Assembly (NCBI GenBank): GCA_030674155.1
Contig: CM060323.1
Location: forward strand, 37,026,057-37,090,056
Direction of reading: 5' to 3'
Length of the DNA stretch: 64,000 nucleotides
Source of the DNA: Stramonita haemastoma
Taxonomy: Eukaryota > Mollusca > Gastropoda > Neogastropoda > Muricidae
Part shown: positions 35,911 through 64,000 of the stretch, one piece after another
Position numbering within the stretch: the first letter of the stretch is position 1
Layout of the letters: every line of letters begins with the position of its first letter
Translations under genes and position numbers: made by a program
Notes under the pieces: model-generated
The model's database searches: none
The model's input: only the letters and a program-made list of their open reading frames with translations
What the model was told of the DNA's origin: nothing

Positions 35911-36605
35911 CACAGCTTTCTCATTAATGTTGTCTTGTCCAGCCCTATATCTGTGATTGTCTAATTCCGCCGGGGACTCTAATACAACTAAAGCAAAATC
36001 CAATCTGTGGATCCAACATTTTTTGTGTGTGTGTACGATTTCTAGCAAGAATTCCAAAATGTGATGACTGGAAAATATAACGCAGTGAATCTGCTGCTCA
36101 GCGATAGCATTGTTCTTTCTGGGTACAGTAGCAATTTTAAATCTGACAATTAAAAAAAAAAAAAAATCTAACATAGCCTAATCTTCGACTTTACACTGCT
36201 GATCACCATATTTCACATATATAGGCCTACATGAAGATGTTAAAAGAATCTGCCCTCATTCTAAATATTTACACAACTAAAATTGAGAAACGAGGTAGAA
36301 ATATGTGCTGCATATTATGGAAATATCGTTCTTAAGTTTTACTGCAAAATGGTCAACATATAATTATGCCCCTGTTAGATTTCTCCTCCGAGGACTCTGC
36401 TGCTACGCTCTACGCGAGTTTCTTACCACTGATGATCAAACTCTATTATTGCTGGATGACTGAAAGGTAAAATCCTTCCATTCAGCTGAGAGGTTTTTAT
36501 TGTGGTAGTGTTCTGTTTCTATTACTGCATTATTTGTTTAGTTGTTTTTTTTTCAACATTCTTTTGTCAGTTATGTGTGTTGGGTTGTATGAATGCATGC
36601 ATGTA

Positions 36606-36735
36606 GGGGTATGTATGTATGTATGTATGTATTTGTATGTATGTATGTATGTATGTATGTATGTATGTATGTATGTATGTATTATAGTATATATGTATGT
36701 ATGCATGTGTATGTATGTATGTGTATATCTATGTG
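36606..36735. repeat. (TATG)n microsatellite
   Basis: About 30 TATG/TGTA units with few interruptions. Confidence 0.95.
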
Positions 36736-36979
36736 ACCATATGAGTGTGTGCATTAGCTGAAAGATATGATATTCTATCTATTTTGTAATTATATTTATT
36801 TGTATTCTCCCCTGTTTTCGATTCCTTTATCTCCTTTGATACGAGCCATTAATTTTTTATAAAATTTTGTGCATTGATGTTTACATTATATTGGCCTCTG
36901 CACAGTATCTGAAAATGAAAAGGAATTTTTTTTAAAATCCTGTGAGCCTATTTCTCTATCATATAAATGAAATCGTTGT

Positions 36980-36981
36980 TT

Positions 36982-37031
<50 letters not shown>

Positions 37032-37108
37032 TTTGGGACTGGATGTGAAAATAAAATAAATAAAACCATATAGGTGCTTATTCATTATCCTCGAAATAAT
37101 TTGACTCG

Positions 37109-37180
<72 letters not shown>
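36980..37180. repeat. (TC)n, SINE-2 tail and (CA)n cluster
   Basis: TC tract 36983-37031, a fragment of SINE-2 (gactggatgtgaaaataaaa, then cttattcattatcctcg), then a CA tract 37112-37178. Confidence 0.85.
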
Positions 37181-37182
<2 letters not shown>

Positions 37183-37277
37183 TCGGACACTGAGGCCTAT
37201 CAGTCAATCACGGAGTTTCGACACTCAAGTTTGTCAATCACGCGATTCAGCCCCAAGAGTCGAGGTAGGTGCGCGCG

Positions 37278-37280
37278 CGC

Positions 37281-37347
<67 letters not shown>
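37278..37347. repeat. (GT)n microsatellite
   Basis: Pure GT preceded by GCGC. Confidence 0.95.
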
Positions 37348-37348
<1 letters not shown>

Positions 37349-37534
37349 CAGACGGAGAAGAGAGAGAGCGTGCCTGTGCGTGCACGAATGTGTGTCTTCT
37401 TGCATGCGTGCGCGCGTGCATGTAATGTGATATGAAGTGAGAACACGGCGCGCGAGCATGTAATGTAATATGAAGTGAGAACACAGAAAGACTTAAGATA
37501 AGACTTAGGCTAACAATTCTCTCCCATGCTGAAA

Positions 37535-37650
37535 TCGGATGCACTGAGCCTGACTTGTCAGGCGCTTAACGGCAGCGAAACGAACTTTCGCTCACATGAC
37601 AGCCAACAACAGTCTAGTTGTTGTCCCAGTGTTCGATGAAGAAGAAGGAC
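37535..37650. repeat. Dispersed ~110-bp repeat, copy 1
   Basis: Phrase order gacttgtcaggcgcttaacg, gcgaaacgaactttcgc, acatgacagcc, gttcgatgaagaagaagg; the same order recurs at 38150-38260. Confidence 0.75.
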
Positions 37651-38149
37651 ACACAAGCACAACGCTGGCATTTCTCATGACTTGAGAAAAAAATTCCCTG
37701 AAGTCAGGAAATGGCTGCCTTTATGGCAGAGTCATTAAAAACAGCAGTACAGGCCAACATCTCATTCAGCGAGTATTAATACACGTAGGGTCTGACTGTG
37801 AATTCTAAGTATGACGAGTAAGGTAGAGTGATATTCTGGATTCACTACAGAGGGGCTGGGGAACGGGCATCAGCAACGACCCTTATGACACCAACACCAC
37901 CAACCCCGACTCTGGGCAAACGGCTAGATAATCACTTCAGACAAAAAAACACACTTTACATAATACGGTTCCAATTTGTTGCTTTTATGACTGAATACAA
38001 ACTGTTTACTGAAATCCCAGGGGAAAATGTCTTTCCCCCTTAGGGGGGGGGGGGGGGGTGTCAGTAAAAATAGCATTCCCACCTGCTGGAAATTCTATGC
38101 TAGGAAGTTACTCTGTTGCTTTTTCCTTGTTCCCCTTCTGGCAAAGTTG

Positions 38150-38260
38150 AATGCGATGGGCCAGACTTGCCAGGCATTTAACGGTAATGCAACGAATTTT
38201 CGCGCATGACAGACAATAGTCCAGTTGCTGTATGAGCGTTCGACGACAAAGAAGAAGAAA
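38150..38260. repeat. Dispersed ~110-bp repeat, copy 2
   Basis: gacttgccaggcatttaacg, tgcaacgaattttcgcgc, atgacagac, gttcgacgacaaagaagaag; pairs with 37535-37650. Confidence 0.75.
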
Positions 38261-39724
38261 TACCAGGAGAAAAAAAGTGTCAGTCTCACACTGAGAACTT
38301 GATTAAAAAAAAAAATTATTAAAAACAAACCAACCAACCCCAGTTGGGAAGTCGACTACCCACGGAATATTTCCTTTCGCGTCCGGTGTGACTGGAGCCC
38401 TTGGGAAGTGTAGATCGTCTAGATCTATATCTATCATGGTTCTATCATGGTTGGCAAACCAGTCTATGGTAGATGGTAGATGCTACAAAAATGTAACAGA
38501 TATAACTTTCCTACACAGTGAAAAGTCATATTCAATCGTGTGGGGAAAAAACCAATAAAACACCAACAAACAAAGCTGAAAACCAAACATGAAAATGAAA
38601 TGGCGGCATATCCAACCTTATGTTCACGAAGGAGAGAAAAGGGTCTGCTGGATCAGAGGAGCAAGAATGTCGTTTTCATCTTTGCCCGGTTGCCGCTGAA
38701 GAACGTCATCACATGACGTAATCTTTAAAATGGCGTAACTAGATTTGTGTGATTCTTCCTTTTTTTAAAAATTATTTTTTGTTTTAAAGTGAATGATAAG
38801 GCCTACAACCACAAAAAAAGGTTGTCTGGCAAATACCCTACTAAATACCTCTAGCTAATACATGACCATAAACACTAAGAACAACGCCATAATAGGCCTA
38901 GCGGACCCACAGGACATGTGCTGACTGGTCAAAAACACAGAAGGCGTGGGTTCCGCTCTCAAGTGTCAAAGTATCATAAAACTTAAACGTAGTACTTCCC
39001 TAAATCAGAAACCTCCGCTGGGACGTAAATAGGATCACAACAACTTCAACGTCACTACTTTTCTGTTGTAAGGCCACTCATCACGAAAGAAAACAAGCCA
39101 CAAAAGTTCCCCTTAGCCTTGATACAGACAGGCTACAGATTTGGGCATATTTGTAAAATAATAGTAGTAAATAACCAGTAGTATTGTGGTAGTAGTAGTA
39201 GTGGTGGTGGTAGTAGTATTAGTAGTGTTATAAAAGAAGTTGCACTACTACTCCCCCCAAAAAAAAACCCCAACAAAACAAACGATAAAAACAGTCCTTT
39301 TATACACACCATTTATCAACCAGCCTATAGACCTACCCCTGGTCTTGCAAGGCCACCAAGGTAGGATTAGATAAAAGGCAGCAGTAGTATGCCCCTCAGT
39401 AGTGATGTAAGGAGCACTCAACAACAACTGCCCCCTCCTCTTCTTTCATCTCAGGGTAAACTCAACACCTACCTTCATGACGTGGTAAGCTGTGCATCAT
39501 GGCGCTCTCTCCTTTCTGTTTTTTTTCCTGTGTTTCCTTACCAGAAGGGGTGCATAGTGTCTGGTCTTCCATGCTTGTCATTTTGTAGGAGCTCTGTCCG
39601 CTGGCCTCAGCCGACACATTCTGATTTTGGAGCAGGTTATTTTTTGTACAGGATGCACACTGGGTATGTTCAGGTTTCTGTCAGCCACTGAATGCTGACA
39701 TGAGCTATGGGATCTCTAAAGTTC

Positions 39725-39990
39725 ACATTTTGGGGGCAGGATAGTCTAGTGGTTAAAGTGTTGCACTCATGATTTGAAGGCCTGGGTTTGGGCCACCAAC
39801 ACAGCACCTGAACAAGGGATTTTCCTCCTGGAATCAACATCAGGACCAAGTCCACTCCCCTCAAAGTCCTTTGGATGAAACTATAAATTGCACACAGAAC
39901 ATCTTGTGTACATTTTAAAACCCATTCTGCCTTTACGCAGAGTAGGCCATTGTATGCCAGTATGAACATATGACAATTTAAAGAAAAAAG
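39725..39990 (+). mobile_element. SINE-2 copy with tRNA-like head
   Basis: Head with A-box-like tagtctagtggttaaagtg and B-box-like ctgggtttgggcc, then gggattttcctcctgg, catcttgtgtaca and gtaggccattgtatgccagt. Shows that SINE-2 is tRNA-derived. Confidence 0.8.
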
Positions 39991-40144
39991 CAAAACATAT
40001 GCACTGGTGTTGTGTAGTTGGAATGACCTTAATAATGGGCAAAAATGGTTGCATACACAAAATTTCACCATTGGTGAACCTTGGAATTGTAGACAAGGAA
40101 CAACAAAAAAAAAGTGTATAATTTTGATCTTCTGCATGTGTGTA

Positions 40145-40312
40145 TACACAAAAGAGAATTAAGGCACTGGCAGGTCAGCACTTAAGTTGACCTGGGAGAA
40201 GGTAAAAATCCCCACCCTTAATTTACCAGGTACCACTGAGGAGGTTCAAATCAACGACTTCAAGGACCCACAGGATTGAAGTCGCACAGTCTTGACCACT
40301 CGGCTTGCAGCC
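40145..40312 (-). mobile_element. SINE-3 copy
   Basis: agaattaaggcactggcagg, cttaagttgacctgggag, aaatccccacccttaattta, aggttcaaatcaacgacttc (B box in reverse), cttgaccactcggcttg (A box in reverse). Confidence 0.8.
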
Positions 40313-41884
40313 CTGTTGTGTTCCTTGTCCAACTTGTGAGAAAGGGGGCTGACCTTAAAAGTGAAGTGGGTTTTATACCCTGTTTTAATCTGTATATAGT
40401 TGTACAGTTTTAATGCGAGTTTTAAAATGTGACGAGGTGACAGCCCCAATATGGCCTGTGTGGTCGGCAGGGCTATAAACAACATGATTGGATTGGATTG
40501 GATTAGGGGGCTGACCTGAAATGGGATGTAGATGACTGTAGCAGCAGCAGACTGACAACTGACCACACAGTGACCATTCATAGAACTGTACAGGGACAGC
40601 ACCTGTTGAACTGACAGTGAGCAGTCTGCACCTGGGGAAGGAGGAACATCAGGGACCTTCAACAGGAATGACTGTTAAACCAACAACAGCTAAGGGGTCT
40701 CTGCAACAAGGGGGTACTTCAGCCAGCTGACACTGGGATTTGCCCTTCAGGTGCTCAACATGTAGAGAGCTTGCATTCAAAGCCCTGTCTAGGCAGGCAA
40801 AAACAGCAACAAACACACAAAACAAAACAAATCAACAAACACGAAGCAACAACCAAAACAACAAACACACAAACAACAAACACACAAAACAACAAACACA
40901 CAAACACACAAACCAACTACCAAAACAACAAACACACACACAACACAACAAACTAAACAACAGAGAAATTAAACAACAAACTAAACAACAGACACACAAA
41001 ACAACAAATAAAACAAATACACAAAAAACACAAAAACAACAGACACACAAAACAACAAACAAAAACAAGGCAGCATCATAGGAGCATTCTGCAGTCTGAT
41101 CTGGGTGTGGCCACTTTAACGATGCAAGTTTGAGTGTGTTGCTCAGATTACCTGACCAACACTGTCTCTCAGGTCCGGCAACCCCGGGATATATTATGAT
41201 GAGAAATGTAGAGTACACTTGCCACAGTCTCAAAGCACATGTACCTCCATAGTAGCATAATTACATCATCCTCATGGTCATGGATTGACCCCCCCATCCC
41301 CCACCCCTTTAGACTGTCAGAAATTGATGGGCTGAAACAGAAACATGGCATTCTTTCGTCTTCAAACAAACAAAGCAGTCAAAGTTTTGCTTTCAGGTAA
41401 AATGACTTTTTTTTTATTTAGTCAACACAATACAACAATAAAATGACAACAAACAAAAATTGAAACAACTTGCTTTGAAAACTAAAACTTACCATGATGT
41501 AAGACGTCATAAAGAGTGCCAGTATCAAACAGTTACCAAACACAAAACAAAGCAAAACAAAATTCCAACAAACCAAAACGTGAATAAGGAATGTAGTCCA
41601 AACAAAATGAACTCAAAATTAATAAATAAATAAATCCAAACAAGCAAATCCCTTGAGTATGTGATATCATAGCTATATCCAAGTTCATAGATCGTGCATG
41701 AAGAAAAACCAAACAAACAAAATCACCTGTCAAATTTGACATATGTGATAAAAATAAAAGTAAGAAAACAAATTGAAAAGAAAGAAAAAAGGTAAAACTA
41801 TCATACAGCCAGTCAGCAAAGACAGTCTAGTAAAGATGAGAAGGAAGCCAACACTGATAGGAGGCCTGACCTATTGGTCCACAT

Positions 41885-42185
41885 TTAATACTGCTGACTG
41901 GGGGAACACCAAAGCTCAGTGGCCAGAACACTCCCTCTTTCTACACTAGGGTTAAGCAGTATTGCACTGGTTACCATGTGGTAGGTGACTGTCTGTGTAC
42001 CTTGGCTTCAGTACAGTTCCCCCAGTTCACCCAGCTGTAAATAGGTACCTGCCCTCTTTAGGGTCATGGAAGGTAAAGCAGTGAGGGAGAGATGGGTGCA
42101 GCCTTCAATATGCTAGCCTGTGGAGAAGCCAAGGTCTGTGACACCTCACTCCCCAATGACCTCAAGGTTATGGGAACACCTTGAC
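41885..42185 (+). mobile_element. SINE-5 copy
   Basis: tRNA-like start (agctcagtggccagaacact), then cagttcacccagctgtaaat, aggtacctgccctcttta and cctcactccccaatgacc. The reverse complement of its second half occurs at 52805-52960. Confidence 0.7.
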
Positions 42186-43520
42186 CTTTTGATATCGCTG
42201 ACTGCCTTCACCCTCTGACCCTCCATTCATGGCAGATGGTCTGAGAGACTTAAAGCACAAATTGAATGAACACCTTTTTTTTTTTCTCCTACATTGACAA
42301 ACACACCCGTTTCTGTACAACACAAAAGACAACATCAAAACACAGTGCTGCCAAAGCAAGTGCAAAATCTTTGTATATATATATATATATAAAGCGAGGA
42401 AGGGATGTATGATATATCAAAACACATCAAATAAATATGAAGGAGCATGATATGGAGATCAAAATGAGGAAAATGTTCTCATATGTGTGGAGTATGAGCT
42501 GAACAGCAAGAATGACCTGGATTAAAGCACTTCTCATTCAGAATATAACAAGTAATAACCATGAATATTTTGAACACCTTCGCAAGAGAACTGAAAATAA
42601 ATATTATGCATATCATCAATACACACCGGTGGATATGAACCTGACTTTGTTAATGCCGATATCAGAAAACCACTTTTCAGCACACACAGAGAGTTGTGTT
42701 ATGCTGCAAACTATGTTGTTTCATATAAACCACTTGTGAACATAATAACAAGTGTTGTTCTCTGCACACAAAATACATGTATTGTAAATCCGCACATGAA
42801 CAATATCAGTACTATGATAACACAAAGAAATATTTAAAATAAATCTCATTTTGAAATCAGCATGACTAGCTCTGTTTCCAACTTTGTGGACATTTTTATT
42901 CTGTGTAAAGCTGATCCACTTTGTGCAGCCTTTTATATTGTGTGAATTATTTTACTTTACAACAAAACAATAACATGGGCATACATTTTGTAGAATGCGT
43001 ATTCAGTATTGAGTGGCATACAGATTTTTGAGAATACAAACAGGCAAAAAATAAATAATAAAGAATACTATTTTACACAATTTTTAGCTTTTCCTTTTTA
43101 TGAGTCGGTTTTATTGTATTGTTTTACCAGGTCAAATCTATGAGTTTGCTCCCCCTTGTCTAAAATCACTTGATGTGAATAGATGTAAAACTGAAGATAC
43201 CCCCCTTTTGGAATAAAAACAGGATTACACTCATGAAAAACACAGCCTAGAGAAATTGGAGAGTTTCTGGACAGTGTCTTCCTCTCATTTTCTCTACCCA
43301 ACAAAAAATTATGTCATGTCTTGAATGCCAAACTTTGTTCCCCATGTTGCTAATAGCCCACATTCTGTTCTTCAACAGTAAAACAACAAAGTGTGACAAA
43401 AATCCAACACTCAGTGACAGGTCTGACTCCATCGATTTTGAACACTGATGAAAAATCTTTGGCTTTCCATTGGCACAGAAGGTGACTGACTCATGCATGC
43501 ATGCATGTATTCATGTACAC

Positions 43521-43523
<3 letters not shown>

Positions 43524-43579
<56 letters not shown>

Positions 43580-43620
43580 TAGTAGTCTTCAATTTTACGT
43601 CCTTCCACATAAAGTGATAC

Positions 43621-43674
<54 letters not shown>

Positions 43675-43676
43675 TG
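43524..43676. repeat. Paired (GT)n microsatellites
   Basis: Two pure GT tracts separated by a 45-bp unique spacer. Confidence 0.95.
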
Positions 43677-44396
43677 CTGCGCGCTGCACACATGTGCGAG
43701 TTTCTACTGCTGAACCACCCCCCCCCACTCCTCCTTATCTCTTTCTTCCCCCTTTGTAGCATGTTCCTCTCTTTCCCTGTCATCAAAGCTGGGGTATGAA
43801 GAATTCTACCCATTCAATTCACACATTTCGTCATACTACAGCTCAGTCCTGAGCATTGTGTTCCTATCCTGTAATCCTGTCACTATCGATAAACAAATAT
43901 ACACAGTATAATGGATTTCACAACCATGGGTTTAGATGATGAACACTTTTTTTTCTCTCCAGAATATATAATTGCAACCCGTGATATTGTTCATGAAAAG
44001 CTAGTAACAAGACAATATCTGAAAACAAAAAAGAGTTTACAAAAAGTAAGTAAATATTTAGAAAAAAAGTTTCAAAAAGTAAATAACAAACTTATCAAAA
44101 TATCAACAAAACATAACATCAGTCCACACACACACAAACATGAACAAATACACATCATTTTTAAAAATTAAAAAAAAAAGTTTTTTTTAAAGCATGATGA
44201 TATCACCTCATAAATTTCTGATCTCTAAGAAGCCAGGCCTCTGGAGTGGAGATTTCTACGCGACTCTGTAATCCTACATTCATTCACTCATCCATTCATT
44301 AAAGGCTCATAAAATATCCAACTACTTTGTATCACAGTAAGCAATATTCAGACAGCAATGCCAATTAAGTTTTCTTCAGTAAATACATGTATCAAC

Positions 44397-44815
44397 ACCT
44401 GATGTTTACTATTGTATTTCTCCATCCAGTATCATGCATACACCTGATGTTTACTTGTATTTCTCCATAGTACCATTGTACTTTGTTTCTCCATCCAGTA
44501 TTTAGGCATGACATCCTGTATGTTCTCATCCATTGTAACCGTGTATTTCTCTATCCTTATCATTGTGAAATACCTATGTTTTACATTTGTCTTTCTCCAT
44601 CCAATATCTTCGTACACACCTGATGTTTTACCTTTTGTATTCTCCATCCAGTATCGGCTATGACACCTGATGATTTACCTTGTATTCTCCATCAGTATCC
44701 GGCTATGACACCTGATGTTTTACCGTTGTATTTCTCCATCCAGTATCTCGGCTATGACACCTGATGTTTTACCTTTGTATTCCTCCATCCAGTATCCCGG
44801 CTATGACACCTGATG
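44397..44815. repeat. ~50-bp minisatellite with acceptor-like units
   Basis: About nine copies of acacctgatgttttaccttt, gtatttctccatccagtatc, ccggctatg. On the plus strand every unit ends a pyrimidine-rich run with CCATCCAG, a good 3' splice-site match; the last is followed at 44828 by another, TTCCCTCACAG. No linked exon could be proven. Confidence 0.85.
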
Positions 44816-44995
44816 GTTTTTCCCTCACAGCTCAAACACATCACAGACTGACCCGAGGGACGGATATCTGGTCATTGGCTTCAGATAGAAATAGTCACAC
44901 TTCACATCATGAAACATGTCCATGGGGAAATAGGCAACAACAATTATGATTCTTTTTTGTATATTACACACTTGTTTTTGTCTTTGGACTGATTA

Positions 44996-45122
<127 letters not shown>

Positions 45123-45929
45123 CTTAGTGATGGATACCACACTGCTTTACTTCTGCACTTCACACAGCTTTTCCCTGTAGTAACAGAATGTAGCGATCTT
45201 GGACTTGTCATCCGTAAAACCAGTCCAAGCCACAGTCAGAGCAGGATCAGAGGAGAGGGAAACAGCCCCTATAAAGCAGCTTAACACACTGTACACTTGT
45301 AGTCACCATAAAGGTGACCAGTAGACAAAAGGGTGAGGGGGGGGGTAGGAGGAGGAGGAGGAGGAAGGTTACGGCAAGGAAGGGATAGAGTAGGGGGAGG
45401 GGGGCTGAAGTATTTGCAGAGAGACTCCTAAAACCCTGTAAAAGAGGTTCCAAGCAGCTGATACATGGCGATGACTCTTTTTCTCAGTCAGAACTTTTTA
45501 AGTGTCCACAACACCAGCTTGGATCACATTATTGCTGCATCCAAAATTGAATCCATGAACAACAACGATTATTACTCTTCATTTATATTTCTTCCACCCA
45601 CCCACCCCCACTCCCTGATTTCGCTTTACTGAATAAATTAGCTACTCTCTCTCTTTTGCTCTCTCTCACTCCCCCCTCCCCCCCCTCTCCTTTATTCTTC
45701 CCTTCTGTCAATAAAACTACTTTCAAACTTATGAATAACTTATAACAACATCTTTTAACAATAAGCAAGCAACAAAAAAAAACAACCTAGTAATTAAACA
45801 CACAATCATGATCCATGGCGTAACAAAGGAAACGGTGGGTATCTGTGGCAACACCAGAGCTCTGCAAGAGGAACACTGGAGTTACCACAGTCTCACAGAC
45901 CAAACAGGGAGGAGTGCCTGCACTCCCTC

Positions 45930-45990
45930 CTTGCCTCCAGAGACAGGCCACATTGTCTCTCAGTAGTCAGAGACAGGTCTACGCTGTCTC

Positions 45991-46005
<15 letters not shown>
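45930..46005. repeat. 33-bp tandem duplication spanning the stop codon
   Basis: gtctctcagtagtcag occurs at 45954-45969 and again at 45986-46001, the second containing the real stop codon and last codons. The duplicate lies in the 3' UTR. Confidence 0.85.
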
Positions 46006-62366
<16,361 letters not shown>

Positions 62367-62394
62367 CTGGTACACACACCCATGTCAATTTGAC

Positions 62395-62690
62395 GACCCG
62401 GGTTCGATTCCTGTTCGAAGGGATTTTCCCCTGGAGCTGACATCAGTGCTGACTCCACTCTACCCAAAAATCATTTCGGATGAGACTTAAACCGAGGCCC
62501 CGTGTGCGAATCGCGCGCAGAATATCTTGCGCACACTTTAAATCCTGTTCTGTTTTTCGTAAGATAGGCCATTGTGTGCCGGTGGGAACAGATGACAAGA
62601 TTTACAAAACTGCATACGCACGGGGACTGGATGTAAAAAAGCACATGAGTGCTTATTCCATTATCCTCGATACAAAAGAATAAATAGAAA
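62395..62690 (+). mobile_element. SINE-2 copy, nearly complete
   Basis: B box gggttcgattcc, then gggattttcccctggagct, accgaggccccgtgtgcgaa, gtgtgccggtgggaacag, acggggactggatgtaaaaa, cttattccattatcctcgat and an aataaata tail. The A-box end is lost at the exon A intron boundary. Confidence 0.88.
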
Positions 62691-62949
62691 TAAAAATACC
62701 AAAATAAAAACGTCTTTGCTGTAATTAAAATATCTTCACACTCAGAAAGCCTAAAATTGTGCTCACGGTACAAGAAAAACAAATGCAGAATCACAGGTGA
62801 TTCAGCACAACTGCAACAGCAGCTACACAAAAAGAAGAGCGACATTTACCTCATTTGACTATTCTGACCAAATGTTAACACTCAATGGTGTAAAGCCTGC
62901 CCAGGTCTGACCCTGTCTTGTACAAGGCACTGTTCCTGACCATTCACCC

Positions 62950-63670
62950 ATCCCCATTCAGATGACTGTCATCAAATGCTCGGACAGCAACATTGTTGTC
63001 TGTGATATGAGTAAAATGCATTTGTGCTGTTAACCTACGCACTGAATATCTGCTGACAATTACTTCCATCCTGAATTTCTGCCCAGGCACTCTCCTCAGT
63101 CTGTCAGCGATTTCCGGCAATACAGTACCAAGAGGTTTTTTTTATAGTGATCTGTTATGCGGCTAACTGGCATCAACGACTCTGAAAAGTAGCTCTGATA
63201 GGGCAAACACCACTTCTCTTCCACGAGAGTGTTTATAAGCTTTGTGTGTGTGAATGTAAATTACCTAGGTACCATTTTGCACTCTTTGTACCTCAGAACC
63301 CAGGAATTGGAAGAAAATTCGGTGAGTGGTTTTCTCCTTACAGGACTGAGGTAGTAGAAAGCTGAGCGGAAAAAGGCTTGCGTATGAAAGGGTTAAGCAC
63401 GACAGTCAGGCCAGCAGATTGACTTCAGTGTGGGAGAGACTGTTATCCTTAATGTCTTTTGAAAAAGGCAGGAGAACGGACAAAGAAGCAGAAATAAGAC
63501 ACAACAAAGGTTACAGGAAACCAAGGAAAAAGGGCAAACAAGAGAGAGATAGAAAAGAGGGAAGTCCTAGCAAAATGTTCCGGAAGGTGGGGATAGTATT
63601 TATACTGACAGGCCCCCCAGAAAAAAATTTTTTTTTAAAGAAGGCACCCAGCATCCCCACAGGGGAGTTC
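62950..63670. repeat. Dispersed repeat, copy of 23100-23545
   Basis: Shares tgagtaaaatgcatttgtg, gtcaggccagcagattgact, gcaggagaacggacaaagaa and tatttatactgacaggcccc in the same order, with extra sequence between. Confidence 0.65.
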
Positions 63671-64000
63671 ACCAAATAAACATGAAAGACATAAATCAAA
63701 GGACAGGGTCATTTCTCCTAAAAGCAAAAAATTCATTTTTCATTTTGATTCTTTTTTTTTTAAATGAATCTTTGATAAATCATTTTCAAAACAATGAGAA
63801 GTTGTAAGCGGTTACTACAACATTCTCTCCACTACTTTTAAAAGCAAAGATACTGATCCATTTGGGCCAACTTTCCCATCCATTAATCATGATGTGGTCT
63901 GTGTGCTAGTCTTTAGATGAGACGATACACGAGGTCATGTGTTATAATTATTAAGGAGTAAAACCGGCAACAAGGGGTTGTCCTGCAAAATTGTAGAAAA

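Larger units (their letters stand above)
62367..64000. other. Upstream intron of the patched-domain gene to the window edge
   Basis: No further exon was recognised. Contains a SINE-2 copy, the second copy of the 23100-type repeat (about 62950-63670) and a fragment of the intron 1 repeat family at 63745-63840. Confidence 0.5.

Noticed and set aside
39740..39800. Possible functional tRNA gene (A- and B-box-like motifs)
   Set aside because: The region belongs to a SINE-2 copy; the cloverleaf is degenerate and followed by the SINE body. The tRNA-like heads at 18461, 41885 and 57785 were rejected as tRNA genes for the same reason.

Overview
The window is eukaryotic nuclear DNA, AT-rich and dominated by introns, microsatellites, minisatellites and tRNA-derived SINEs, with GT-AG introns and metazoan gene families. 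The families present (a Src42A-type tyrosine kinase, a lysine-rich linker histone H1, a patched/RND-family membrane protein, a small secreted cysteine-rich protein) and the style of repeats suggest a lophotrochozoan, most likely a marine gastropod mollusc. That taxonomic call is inference; no species can be named from the sequence alone.

Layout. (1) 652-20284, minus strand: a complete eight-coding-exon Src-family kinase of 522 residues with the order myristoylation site, SH3, SH2, kinase, regulatory tail tyrosine. (2) 20285-24005: 5' flank of the kinase, homopolymer-rich DNA and a ~55-bp minisatellite. (3) 24006-28072, plus strand: a three-exon gene for a 115-residue secreted protein with two six-cysteine CNxCxC (pacifastin/VWC-like) repeats. 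A decayed LINE lies in its second intron. (4) 28073-33101: repeats, no supported gene. (5) 33102-33644, minus strand: intronless histone H1 with a TATA box and an H1-box upstream. (6) 33645-45990: repeats and low-complexity DNA, no firmly supported gene. (7) 45991-62366, minus strand: the last nine coding exons (451 residues) of a patched-domain 12-TM transporter-like protein; its 5' half lies beyond the right end of the window.

The most interesting signal is not a gene. In all three multi-exon genes, intronic tandem repeats sit on, and often copy, the exon-intron junction itself. The repeat unit starts with 5-50 nt of coding exon plus the splice site and is multiplied inside the intron. Clear cases are kinase exon 3 (acceptor plus 31 nt of exon, three extra copies), secreted-protein exon 2 (donor), and patched-gene exons at 62188 (donor), 61034 (acceptor), 56644 (acceptor) and 53844 (donor, six decayed copies of about 50 nt). 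Even the stop codon of the patched gene is duplicated. Several units carry AG|GT and so could act as decoy or recursive splice sites.

Two further global points. Four coding exons in two genes each carry one single-base indel in otherwise well-conserved sequence, which points to residual assembly errors rather than pseudogenes. Long dinucleotide tracts inside the three split genes read (TG)n on the sense strand in about 14 of 17 cases, many of them touching splice sites. All reading was by eye; no alignment or database search was run.
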